Shown: positions 5,742 through 13,126 of the stretch, one piece after another | Layout: each line of letters begins with the position of its first letter | How positions within the stretch are numbered: position 1 is the stretch's first letter | Source: Alphaproteobacteria bacterium | Lineage (GTDB): Bacteria; Pseudomonadota; Alphaproteobacteria; Rickettsiales; SXRF01 | Direction of reading: 5' to 3' | DNA: 19,221 bases | Assembly (NCBI GenBank): GCA_019243895.1 | Contig: JAFATP010000060.1 | Coordinates: 1-19,221, forward strand | The notes under the pieces: model-generated | Told to the model about the DNA's origin: nothing | Seen by the model: only the letters and a program-made list of their open reading frames with translations | Database searches by the model: none | Program-made: the position numbers and the translations under genes

Positions 5742-7462
5742 TGAGGTGGGTCAACCGTCACGATATCGCCGGTTTTGAAGGTCACCGGCGTGGGGCTGGT
5801 GATCGAAACCGTATTACTGCTGGCCGTGGTGGTGAACGGCGTGGCCGAGGCATACGGCGGCAGCGGCGCTGAAATCGGCTGATCCGAGAAAGAGATCGTG
5901 TCCAGCGGATCCTGCACGTTGATGGAAAGCGATGCATTGGTCAGGTCATTGCTTACCTGAGCGTGCAGCCCAGGCGACGCATTGACTGCACTGGCCAGTG
6001 AATCGAGGGAGTTGAAGCGGCCGTCCCCGACCGTGACATTGTTCAAGCCGAGTTCGCGCACCCAGTCAATGCCGCCCTGCACCGGCGGGCCGGCCGTGCC
6101 GGTGGTGGAACCGTTGGTGAAGGTGACGGCAGCATTGGCATCGCTGGCGCCGACGAAAAGCTGACCGTTGGTGACGCGCGCCGTTAAGCCGGAAACGGCA
6201 TTGATCGCGTCCGCCAGGGTGCTTAGCGAGTTGAACTGGCCGATCTGCGCATTGGGGGTGGCGTTGGTGTAGGTGAAGGTGGTGGTGCCGCTGGCGGCGG
6301 TCGTGATATTGAAGCTGAGCGCGGCGGCGGTAAAGCCGCTGATGCCGGTGGTGCCGAGGAAGGTCTGGTTTTCCGTGGTCGCATCCAGGATATTGCCGGC
6401 GAAGGGGCGGGTGACCACCGAGAGGCCGGAATTGCCGCCGGTGCCGCCCGAAGTGGCTGGGGTGGCCACCGTGATATCGAAGGAATTGGCGGTGACGTTG
6501 GACACGACGAAAGACTGGTTCAGGTCCGAGGCGGGAATGCCGTTCACCGACGCACTTTCGCCGGAAATGGTGACGACATCGCCATTGACGAGTCCATTGG
6601 CGTTAGCCGCCACGGTGACAGTCTTGTTGCTGTTGGTCGTGGTGAAAGGCGTGGCGCCCAGGGTGAGCGGAGATGACTGCACCGCCTGGCCGCTGTCGCT
6701 GCTGCCGCCATTGCCGACGTTGCGGCTGAAGGTGAAGCCGCCGTAGCTATAGGCGTAGTTAAGTCCGGCACCGGTTTTGATGAGGAATTTGTCGCCGCGC
6801 GCGATGCCGTCGACGGAATCCGGCACGATAATGCTTTTGCCGGGCTGCCCGAAATTGACCGTGCCCTTATCCATCTTGGCGTCTGCCGCGGCGCCCGGGA
6901 AAATAGCCTGCGACGCCTGAAGATTCGCCGAAAGCGTCACCTTGGTGGTGGAGGCCGCGTTACCGGTGGCCTGCTGCACGTTCACCGACTGCAAGCTGGA
7001 AAGGTTGGTGCTGGAGTTGGTATCGGTATTGCCGGGAGCGCCGGGAAGCTGCCCGGAGCGGTCAAGCGGCCAGCCCTGCAGGAACAAGCCGGAGGAGTTG
7101 ACGAAATTGCCGAGGCTGTCCTGGGTGAAGGAGCCAGCGCGCGTGTAGAGTTCGCTGCCGCTGCCGTCGGCCTTGGTGTTCACCACGAAGAAACCCGCGC
7201 CGGAGATGGCGACGTCGGTGGCGCTGCTGGTGCCCTGGATCAAACCCTGCTGGGTGACGTTCTGGCGCGTCAGCGACAATACACCGCCGGGAGAATAAGC
7301 GGAAACGATGCCGGAATTGGTCACGAGCGTTTCGAACTCGCTCTGGCCGCCTTTATAGCCGACCGTATTCACGTTGGAAATATTATCGGAGATAATGCCG
7401 ATCTTGTTGCTCTGTGAGCCCAAGCCCGCCACGCTCGCGAATAATGCACCGTAAAGACTCAT
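5675..7462 (-). CDS. flgE: Flagellar hook protein FlgE, N-terminal part (frameshifted)
   Basis: The N-terminus is unmistakable: MSLYGALFASVAGLGSQS, then ISDNISNVNTVGYKGG (24-39), VTQQGLIQGTSSATDVAISG (69-88) and GFFVV with YTRAGSFTQDSLGNFV. FlgE polymerises into the hook, the universal joint between rod and filament. The ATG at 7462 has an AAGGAG seven bases upstream. Homology runs to about residue 573 (GDIVTVDPP). The last 22 residues (Arg/Pro/Leu-rich) are out-of-frame text, ending at 5675. Together the two parts would give a protein of about 1,015 residues, much longer than the common 400-600. The excess comes from beta modules at 269-345 and from 539 on, plus two stretches resembling each other with FNSL-x-x-LA-x-A-(I/V)-NA (410-422, 483-494). 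Confidence 0.88.
   Translation of the reverse strand: MSLYGALFASVAGLGSQSNKIGIISDNISNVNTVGYKGGQSEFETLVTNSGIVSAYSPGGVLSLTRQNVTQQGLIQGTSSATDVAISGAGFFVVNTKADGSGSELYTRAGSFTQDSLGNFVNSSGLFLQGWPLDRSGQLPGAPGNTDTNSSTNLSSLQSVNVQQATGNAASTTKVTLSANLQASQAIFPGAAADAKMDKGTVNFGQPGKSIIVPDSVDGIARGDKFLIKTGAGLNYAYSYGGFTFSRNVGNGGSSDSGQAVQSSPLTLGATPFTTTNSNKTVTVAANANGLVNGDVVTISGESASVNGIPASDLNQSFVVSNVTANSFDITVATPATSGGTGGNSGLSVVTRPFAGNILDATTENQTFLGTTGISGFTAAALSFNITTAASGTTTFTYTNATPNAQIGQFNSLSTLADAINAVSGLTARVTNGQLFVGASDANAAVTFTNGSTTGTAGPPVQGGIDWVRELGLNNVTVGDGRFNSLDSLASAVNASPGLHAQVSNDLTNASLSINVQDPLDTISFSDQPISAPLPPYASATPFTTTASSNTVSITSPTPVTFKTGDIVTVDPPQWRITPRLSPPLTRLPPTAIPL
5742..5755 (-). other. flgE: Frameshift site in flgE
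   Basis: The N-terminal frame leaves FlgE-like text just after VDPP. The C-terminal frame is open only downstream of a TGA at 5751-5753. The switch must lie between there and about 5711. It equals one lost base (or a -1 slip). The local sequence has no homopolymer longer than three and no X-XXY-YYZ slippery heptamer. Confidence 0.75.
6428..6658 (-). repeat. flgE: FCCH-like module (A) inside FlgE
   Basis: Residues 269-345 of the N-terminal part: ATPFTTTNSNKTVTV, then NGDVVTISG, VNGIPASDLNQSFVVSNV and SFDITVATPATSGGTGG. It is the most complete copy of the module, and its first half recurs at residues 539-573 before the frameshift. Confidence 0.65.
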
Positions 7463-7532
7463 GGATATTCTCCTTGTTTGCTTTTTAACGTTAGGTTGTT
7501 TTTTTTACTGTGGTCTTGAATAAATCTTGCAA

Positions 7533-8351
7533 TTACTGTGCCACGTTTTGCGCCTGAGAACTTGTCTGCGAGAGCGGATCGGGCTCGATTTTGGTAATGC
7601 CGGAGAGCGGCACCGTAAAGCCGGACCCCAGCTGCAAGGTGGGGGTGCCGCTGCTGATATCCACGGCGGAAACGGTGCCGGTGGTGTAGGTGGTGGCGGC
7701 AACCGCCTGGCCGTTGGCATCGGTGGCGTCCACGGTATAGGTATATGCGCCGTCGGGCGATTGGCCTTTAGTGAGGCTGTTCAGGCCGTTCCAGTCAATG
7801 ACGTTACGGCCCTGCGAAAGCTGGGTGCTGGCGCCTTTATAGATCACGTTGCCGGTGGAATCCTGCACGGTGATGGTGGCGGATGCGGCGGGCGCGGCCA
7901 GGTTATACACCAGCATGGCGCTGCCGTTTTGCAGCACGGTGGTATTGCCGGTGGCTTCCACGCGCCGACCGATATAACCCACCACGCCGTTAATCTGGCT
8001 GGTGTTATACGCGGCAAGCAGGCTGCCCAGCTGCTGGTTGGTGGAAATCTGCTGCTCCACCTGCGCCAGCGAGGCGATCTGCTGCGTCATCGCATTCGTA
8101 TCCATCGGCTGGGTAGGATCCTGGTTCTGCAATTGCGTGGTCAACAGCTTCAGATAATCGTTGAAGTTGTTGGACAGCGCCTGCTGTGCGCTTGAGGAAA
8201 CGCCGCCGGCGGTGCTGGCACTGGTGGTGCCGGCGCTGGTGCTGCTTGATGGAACCTGATTGACGCTGCCGTTGGTATTAATATTTCCATTGCCGGTCTG
8301 CGCATTCACGATGTTTTGCAGCGAACTGGGGGAAATAATAGTGGCGGTCAT
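7533..8351 (-). CDS. flgD: Flagellar hook assembly scaffold FlgD
   Basis: This 272-residue protein starts MTATIISPSS. The FlgD signature is NFNDYLKLLTTQLQNQDPTQ followed by PMD and QQIASLAQVEQ (62-100). A variable Ser/Thr-rich lead precedes it (30-58), and an Ig/FnIII-like region follows (about 145-225, with GRNVIDWNGL and SPDGAYTYTVDA). FlgD caps the growing hook and is lost when the hook is complete. A longer open frame reaches 8561, but the first 70 residues only shadow fliK. The ATG at 8351 has AAGGAG six bases upstream, and this motif overlaps the fliK stop region, so the two genes are probably translationally coupled. Confidence 0.95.
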   Translation of the reverse strand: MTATIISPSSLQNIVNAQTGNGNINTNGSVNQVPSSSTSAGTTSASTAGGVSSSAQQALSNNFNDYLKLLTTQLQNQDPTQPMDTNAMTQQIASLAQVEQQISTNQQLGSLLAAYNTSQINGVVGYIGRRVEATGNTTVLQNGSAMLVYNLAAPAASATITVQDSTGNVIYKGASTQLSQGRNVIDWNGLNSLTKGQSPDGAYTYTVDATDANGQAVAATTYTTGTVSAVDISSGTPTLQLGSGFTVPLSGITKIEPDPLSQTSSQAQNVAQ

Positions 8352-8361
8352 AAAGTTCTCC

Positions 8362-10176
8362 TTAAATCCTGATGTCGAGCCCCGTGGGGCTGATGCTATA
8401 TGACTGTAGCGAAACTTGTGCCAACGCTTCGTCCAGCGCATCGGGCAGGGGATTGCGGTATGCCTGCTGCTGGCCTTGCTGCGGCGTATATTGGCCGCCG
8501 GATTGCTGGTCACCCTGAAGATTGAACGAAAGCGAGCTGTTATCAGCCTTAAACCCCACATCGGTCAGCACTTTTTGCAGGGCCTGGACGTCGCTGCGCA
8601 GCATATCCAGCGTACGGGGATTCTCTGCGGTAATCTGCAGATTGGCTTTTCCGCCCTCGAGATTGATGCGGATGTCCAGCTTGCCCAGCTCAACGGGGTG
8701 CAGTTGCAGCTGGATGCGGCTCTGGCCGTTTTGCGCCACCGTGCGCATATACGCAATCATCTGCTCTGAGGGAGCCGAAAGAGGCGCGGGTTGAGAGGGC
8801 TGATTCGGCAAGGCCGGCGAAGCGGGATTAACCTGGGTATGCTGCGGTGCGGGGCCGGGCATTGCCTGCTGCACATTAACTTGTTGAATTATTGACTTAT
8901 TATCGGATTTATCATCCGCCGACCCATCCACCGCACTGCCATCCAGCACATTACTGAACGCGGATGAGGATGGGTTATTCGCGGAGTCATCCGGCAAAAA
9001 GCCAGGCGCCGCGTGTTTCGCGGCATGGTCAATATCGGCGTGCGGGGATTGCGCGGGCGGAACGGGCTGCGGCCCGGCATTAGCTATTTGAACCGCAACG
9101 TTGGATGCCTGAGCATTCGCCTGCAGCGTCGGCGCATCGGCAGAATTTGCCGAGGGCTTCAATGCCACCGCAATATTCGCCGCAGGGCTTATTGCGGGCA
9201 TCACCGCAATCGTGGCGGCGATGTCGGCGGGGGCGGACGGTTGAGGCGTGTTCGCCGTCACGCTCTGGGGAATGTTTTCGGCCGTTCCCGCCTGGGCCGC
9301 CTTGGCCGCCTGCGACTGACCGGCGGGAGTTACGGCGGGAGGCTGAGCGCCTGCCTGCGGCGTCGCATTGACGGATGGCGTGGAAACGTCAGACGCCGTA
9401 CCGGCGGGCGCAACCTGCGCGGTGGCGAGGATAGCTATTGCGGAAGGGGATTTTGCCTGCACGGCGGCTGTTGCAGCATCCGGGGCCTGGCCGGTGGCGG
9501 CATCCGGTGCCTGACCGGCGGCATCCGGCGACACCGCCGCAGCATTGCCGGGCAATGGAGGCTGAGCCTGCGTCTGCACCTGAAGGTTCGTGGCCTGATT
9601 CCCAACCTGGGCGGCCAGCCATTGCTGAAGCGCTTTGTCGGCGTCAGCGCCTGACAGGGCCGGCTGAGAGGAATTTCCCTGCTCCGCGGCGGCCAGCAAT
9701 TGCAGGAACGATGCCGATGGCAATGTATCGGCGCCAGCGGGCGCGGCGGGGCCTGCATCATCAGCGCCATCTTCCGCAGCGGCATTGAGAGCAGAGCCGC
9801 TGGCAGAAGCATTGGCATCGCCGGAGGCGGACGCCTCGCCCGGCGAACTGGCTTTAATGCTTGTCTTATCACTTTCCGCCGCCTGCGCTTTGGCGGCAGA
9901 ATTTACCGGCTGCGCCTGTGGCTGGGAATTTTCGACTGCGGCGGCCGGAGGAGCATCATCTTCATGCCGGGAGCGCTGCGGCGAATGTTCGGCGCGTGAC
10001 TGGGCGCCCGCAAATGCATCCGCGAAACGCGACTTAGGGCCGGGCGCGGAAGAACCGGAATCATTGGGAGTCTCTGCCTGTGCGGTCATCGCATCGGGTT
10101 TGGCAGCGGAAGCCGCGGCGCCCGCCGCAGGAACCGGGGTCACGGCGAATAACATAGCGGCGGAAGCGTTCGGCAT
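8362..10176 (-). CDS. fliK: Flagellar hook-length control protein FliK
   Basis: This 604-residue protein has the expected two-part build. Residues 1-470 are low-complexity, rich in Ala, Pro, Gln, Ser and Asn, as in the disordered ruler part of FliK. Residues about 477-553 form the conserved Flg_hook domain: SRIQLQLHPVELGKLDIRI, then GKANLQITAENPRTLDMLR, VQALQKVLTDVGF and SSLSFNL. The tail is Gln/Gly-rich. FliK is secreted during hook growth and, through FlhB, switches export from hook to filament substrates. The ATG at 10176 has a weak AAAGAAA site. It is first in a fliK-flgD-flgE unit and stands 38 bases after a textbook sigma-54 promoter. The unusual FlgE downstream makes its length measurement interesting. 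Confidence 0.94.
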   Translation of the reverse strand: MPNASAAMLFAVTPVPAAGAAASAAKPDAMTAQAETPNDSGSSAPGPKSRFADAFAGAQSRAEHSPQRSRHEDDAPPAAAVENSQPQAQPVNSAAKAQAAESDKTSIKASSPGEASASGDANASASGSALNAAAEDGADDAGPAAPAGADTLPSASFLQLLAAAEQGNSSQPALSGADADKALQQWLAAQVGNQATNLQVQTQAQPPLPGNAAAVSPDAAGQAPDAATGQAPDAATAAVQAKSPSAIAILATAQVAPAGTASDVSTPSVNATPQAGAQPPAVTPAGQSQAAKAAQAGTAENIPQSVTANTPQPSAPADIAATIAVMPAISPAANIAVALKPSANSADAPTLQANAQASNVAVQIANAGPQPVPPAQSPHADIDHAAKHAAPGFLPDDSANNPSSSAFSNVLDGSAVDGSADDKSDNKSIIQQVNVQQAMPGPAPQHTQVNPASPALPNQPSQPAPLSAPSEQMIAYMRTVAQNGQSRIQLQLHPVELGKLDIRINLEGGKANLQITAENPRTLDMLRSDVQALQKVLTDVGFKADNSSLSFNLQGDQQSGGQYTPQQGQQQAYRNPLPDALDEALAQVSLQSYSISPTGLDIRI

Positions 10177-10197
10177 CGAATTTTCTTTTGCTGGGTT

Positions 10198-10211
10198 GTA
10201 TCAGCAGATAC
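10198..10211 (-). promoter_or_regulatory. Small hairpin at the predicted fliK transcript start
   Basis: GTATC and GATAC, four bases apart, form a perfect 5-bp inverted repeat at about the +1 position predicted from the sigma-54 promoter. Its role is unknown. Confidence 0.25.
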
Positions 10212-10213
10212 GC

Positions 10214-10229
10214 AGCAAAATCCGTGCCA
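10214..10229 (-). promoter_or_regulatory. Sigma-54 (-24/-12) promoter of fliK-flgD-flgE
   Basis: The minus strand reads TGGCACG, four bases, then TTGCT. This matches the RpoN consensus at every defined position with correct GG-to-GC spacing. Transcription would start near 10203, leaving a leader of about 27 bases before the fliK ATG. This implies control by a flagellar enhancer-binding activator (FlbD, FleQ or FlrC type). Confidence 0.85.
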
Positions 10230-10268
10230 GAAATTTGCCTTCTTTAGGTTTTTATTATTAGAGAAATT

Positions 10269-10298
10269 TAAATTAATATATTGTTATATATTAATTTA
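10269..10298 (-). promoter_or_regulatory. Perfect 13-bp AT-only palindrome between fliS and fliK
   Basis: TAAATTAATATAT and its exact reverse complement flank a four-base loop. The right arm contains the fliS stop codon. Its centre is about 80 bases upstream of the predicted fliK transcription start. It may be a transcript-end hairpin for fliS or a binding site for an activator or bending protein. Confidence 0.4.
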
Positions 10299-10748
10299 GG
10301 CGGAAAAGGCAATGCTTTCCGGCAGTGCGGCGGCGGGGGCAGAGGCCGCTTCGGGCCTATGCATTTGCGCCGGCGCGGCGTTATCCCGGTCAATGGCATC
10401 CCACGCATCACGCATTTCTTTTATTTCCTTAACTAATTCATTGCAATCGGCCACGCTGTTGGTACGATGGAGGCTGAAAATGCGCAGATCAATGGCGAGA
10501 TAAAAACTGCGAAGTATAGGAGCCACGTCTCCTCCCTGCTCAAAATTGAGGCAGCTTTGCAACCCGAAAATGATGCTGGAAGCCCGGCTCAGGCGTTGAT
10601 AGCGCTCTTCGATCAGCTGATCGCGCATGGCTTCGGCAGCAAGCTGCAGATTGCGGATGATGGCGTCGTAAAGCATGACGATCTGCCGGGTGCCTGCCAT
10701 GGTGCGCATGGCGGCGGCATAGGCCTGGTGAGATTGCTGCCGGGTCAT
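10296..10748 (-). CDS. fliS: Flagellin export chaperone FliS
   Basis: This 150-residue protein is about 20 residues longer than usual owing to an Ala/Pro-rich tail (123-150). The FliS pattern is clear: YAAAMRTMAGTRQIVMLYDA near the start, IIRNLQLAAEAM, then ASSIIFGLQSCLNFEQGGDVA, YLAIDLRIFSLHRTN and MRDAWDAI. FliS binds the flagellin C-terminal helix in the cytoplasm, prevents early polymerisation and guides it to FlhA. The ATG at 10748 has a GAGAGGA site. It starts 14 bases after the fliD stop, the classic fliD-fliS pair. Confidence 0.93.
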   Translation of the reverse strand: MTRQQSHQAYAAAMRTMAGTRQIVMLYDAIIRNLQLAAEAMRDQLIEERYQRLSRASSIIFGLQSCLNFEQGGDVAPILRSFYLAIDLRIFSLHRTNSVADCNELVKEIKEMRDAWDAIDRDNAAPAQMHRPEAASAPAAALPESIAFSA

Positions 10749-10762
10749 AATCCTCTCTTCCC

Positions 10763-12565
10763 TTAGCCGTTTCCGCCGGATTGCGCCGCCTGCTGCGCGC
10801 TGAAGCTGGACATAAGCGTGTTCGCCGCGCTAATGGCTTGTTCCAGCGCGCTGAATTTGACCAGGAGTTGAGACTGGTACGAATCGATTAAGCTGTTCTG
10901 CTGCGTAATGCTTTTCTGCAGCTGCGTGTTACTGGTGGTGATGGCATTCTGCTCCACGGCGATGGCGCCGCCAATGGGATCCAGCAGGTTCGACGTATAA
11001 TTATATACCAGATCGCCGATCCCTTGCGTGGCCCCGGCATTGATAGTGGCGGCGGCATTGGAGGCGTATAGCATGGTCAAGCCGCTGAGGGCGGTTCCGG
11101 CCTGGCCGACCAGCGTATAGCCGGTGCCGCTGGAAGACGGGGTGGCGGTGAGATTGACCGTGTGAGACCCGCTGCCGTCGCTGTAGGTTGCCTGGAAAGT
11201 GGAAGTGCCGGGGTTGATATTCAATTGGAAATTATTCACCGCCAGCGCATTGGTGCGCGTATAGACCGCGAGATTCGGATTATCGCTGGTGAAGCTGAAT
11301 TGGAAGAGATTCGCCACTTGCGAGAAATTACTGGTAAGCGCATTGGTGAGCTGGGTATCGTCATCCGTCAGCACGTTGCGGGTGTAAGGCTGGGTGACAT
11401 TGCCGGAACTGTCGGTCTGCTGGGGAAGATCGGTGAAGGTGATGCCGATGCTGGCGAGGGAATTCACGGTTCCGCTTAACCCATTGATGACATTTGATAC
11501 GTAGCCGCTGAGGCTATTGGCGGTTGACTGAAGCACGTTATCCGTTGCCAGCACGGAGCCGGTGGCATACGTGCCGTCCGAATTCAGCTGCGTCTGCTTC
11601 GCCTGGAACTCCTTTAATGCATTATAGGCGTTCATAAAATTAATGATGGCGTTCTTGGCGGTCGTCACGTCCGGCTGCACGCCCACGGTCAGCGTCGTGC
11701 CGTTGGGAGTGGGCTGCTGCAAGGTGAAGGTGAGGCCGGAAACCGCGTCGCTGATGATGTTGCTGGAGCGCGTAACATCCACGCCATCCAGCGTAAACTC
11801 CGCGTCCGCGGCGGGCTGCTTGGTGGTGATGGCAACATGCGCAAGCACGCCGGAAGGATCGCTCACCGTGCCCGCGCTTTTCAGGTCGAAGGCGTTGGCG
11901 GTGCCGGTCTGGGTGGCGATAAACACCAGTTGAAACTGCCCGCTGGCGCCCTGCACCACGTTGGCGGTGATGCCGGTCTGCCCGGAGGCGGCATTGAATT
12001 TGGATGCCACCAGGTTCAGGCTGTCTCCCGCATTTAGCGTAATGGCAGCGCCCTTGATGGTGATGGTGCCGGCACCGAATTGCCCAGCGCCCGGAGTGGC
12101 GGAAACCACCGGTTGGTTGGCATCGGGTAAGGTGAAAACACCGGAAGTTTGCGTGGTGGCCTGCGCCAGGGATTGGACCTGGCTGATATTGTAGGATTGC
12201 GGCGTGCTGCCCGGCTCGGCGGAAACCGCCACATAACTGGAGCCCGCCACGCCCGTGTTGGAAGTGACGGAGGTGGTGACGTAATCAAAGGCGTTTTGCG
12301 AGGCCGTATTGAAACCGGGCACATTGCGCAATTGATTGGCGGCGCTTTGCACGGAAGTCACCAGCGTCTGTAACTGGGTGAGCGCGGTGCTTTTATTTGT
12401 GTTGGCGGTAACCTGGTCCTGCAATGGCTTCACATTGGCCGTTTGCTGTGCCTGTACCAGCGCGTCGATAATGGTTTTCGAGTCCAGTCCGCTGCCGCCG
12501 GCGCCCGTCAGCACGTTCTTGCCGTTGAGATTGGCAAAGCTGCCCAGGGTAATGCTTGAAACCAT
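10763..12565 (-). CDS. fliD: Flagellar filament cap protein FliD (HAP2)
   Basis: This 600-residue protein is in the normal to large range. The FliD N-domain is present: GSGLDSKTIIDALVQAQ (24-40), a Gln/Thr-rich helix with ALTQLQTLVTSVQ, and FDYVTTSVTS. The middle has YNISQVQSLAQATT and ITLNAGDSLNLVASKFN. The C-domain starts around EFTLDGVDVTRSSN and ISDAVSGLTFTLQQ. It ends in a long helical heptad region with AISAANTLMSSFSAQQ. FliD forms the cap at the filament tip that folds incoming flagellin. The ATG at 12565 has AGGAG five bases upstream, directly after a long stem that spans the gap to the flaG-like gene. Confidence 0.95.
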   Translation of the reverse strand: MVSSITLGSFANLNGKNVLTGAGGSGLDSKTIIDALVQAQQTANVKPLQDQVTANTNKSTALTQLQTLVTSVQSAANQLRNVPGFNTASQNAFDYVTTSVTSNTGVAGSSYVAVSAEPGSTPQSYNISQVQSLAQATTQTSGVFTLPDANQPVVSATPGAGQFGAGTITIKGAAITLNAGDSLNLVASKFNAASGQTGITANVVQGASGQFQLVFIATQTGTANAFDLKSAGTVSDPSGVLAHVAITTKQPAADAEFTLDGVDVTRSSNIISDAVSGLTFTLQQPTPNGTTLTVGVQPDVTTAKNAIINFMNAYNALKEFQAKQTQLNSDGTYATGSVLATDNVLQSTANSLSGYVSNVINGLSGTVNSLASIGITFTDLPQQTDSSGNVTQPYTRNVLTDDDTQLTNALTSNFSQVANLFQFSFTSDNPNLAVYTRTNALAVNNFQLNINPGTSTFQATYSDGSGSHTVNLTATPSSSGTGYTLVGQAGTALSGLTMLYASNAAATINAGATQGIGDLVYNYTSNLLDPIGGAIAVEQNAITTSNTQLQKSITQQNSLIDSYQSQLLVKFSALEQAISAANTLMSSFSAQQAAQSGGNG

Positions 12566-12578
12566 ATCTGCTCCTAAT

Positions 12579-12636
12579 GAATGCCCGCCGGCACCTTGAT
12601 GTGTTCTTTATGCAATAGATATGCCAGCGGGCATTC
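12579..12636 (-). promoter_or_regulatory. 15-bp RNA hairpin between flaG-like gene and fliD
   Basis: The arms are at 12579-12593 and 12622-12636 with a 28-base loop. The single DNA mismatch becomes a G-U pair in the minus-strand transcript, so all 15 positions pair there. The 3' arm ends only a few bases before the fliD ribosome binding site. No U-run follows. Confidence 0.6.
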
Positions 12637-12639
12637 TCT

Positions 12640-13053
12640 TTACGCCTCCAGTTTCATGACTGGTGGTTCGGTTATTCTTGCATGCCCGAGTAATTCCGGT
12701 TCCGGGATATACGTTACCCTACCGTCGCGCAGGCTGGTATAGCGCGTGATATACTGGCCTGAGGCATCCTTATAAATAGTGAATCGCTTATCCCCCAAAA
12801 CATAGAGGTTAGCGATGTCATGCGCCGCCTGTTGCACCGCCTCATAACGGCGCTGCTCCGCGGCATTGGCCAAATCCTTGGCGGATTGAGCATTGTGGAT
12901 TTCACTATTTTCAGTCTGGAGCGCTTGAACTTGAATTGCCTGCGCCGGAGAAACGGAAGCGGGAGCGTGAACGGCAGGCCCACCAGCAAGGTCGCCCATT
13001 GACGGCTGAAACACCGGCATGGACAGTGAAATAGCGGTACTAATAGGGTCCAT
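12640..13053 (-). CDS. FlaG-like flagellar protein
   Basis: This 137-residue protein has a disordered Ala/Pro/Gln-rich first half with a possible helix (50-82). A compact C-terminal beta unit follows: DKRFTIYKDASGQYITRY (88-105), TSLRDGRVTYIPEPELL (106-122). This has the layout of the FlaG domain (a beta strand, a Gly turn, a strand, D-x-x-(T/D)-G-x-V, then x-IPxxE), but key words differ. FlaG genes often lie between flagellin and fliD, exactly as here, and influence filament length. The assignment rests on position plus a modest fold-pattern likeness. The ATG at 13053 has a strong AAGGAGAGG site. It lies 73 bases after flagellin, beyond a 12-bp hairpin. Confidence 0.65.
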   Translation of the reverse strand: MDPISTAISLSMPVFQPSMGDLAGGPAVHAPASVSPAQAIQVQALQTENSEIHNAQSAKDLANAAEQRRYEAVQQAAHDIANLYVLGDKRFTIYKDASGQYITRYTSLRDGRVTYIPEPELLGHARITEPPVMKLEA

Positions 13054-13078
13054 ATTTCTACCTCTCCTTCCCGCAAGG

Positions 13079-13104
13079 GCCCGGGACGGTTCACCGCCCC
13101 GGGC
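13079..13104 (-). terminator. 12-bp GC-rich hairpin after the flagellin gene
   Basis: GCCCGGGGCGGU and ACCGUCCCGGGC surround a two-base GA loop in the transcript. The one DNA mismatch becomes a G-U pair in RNA. It lies 22 bases past the flagellin stop, with no U-run. It may partly terminate or protect the flagellin message while allowing some readthrough into the flaG-like gene and fliD. Confidence 0.65.
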
Positions 13105-13126
13105 TTACCTCGCGTCAGGTACGCTT

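Noticed and set aside
5742..5755. Programmed -1 frameshifting as the way FlgE is made
   Set aside because: No X-XXY-YYZ slippery heptamer or clear downstream stem was found at the switch point. The possibility stays open but unsupported.
7527..8195. Plus-strand open frame of 222 codons over flgD
   Set aside because: It is antisense to flgD, Gly/His-rich and has no ribosome binding site or family likeness.
8352..8561. 70-residue N-terminal extension of FlgD
   Set aside because: It lies inside fliK in another frame, is Arg/Ser-rich, and the internal ATG at 8351 has an AAGGAG site and the expected FlgD start.
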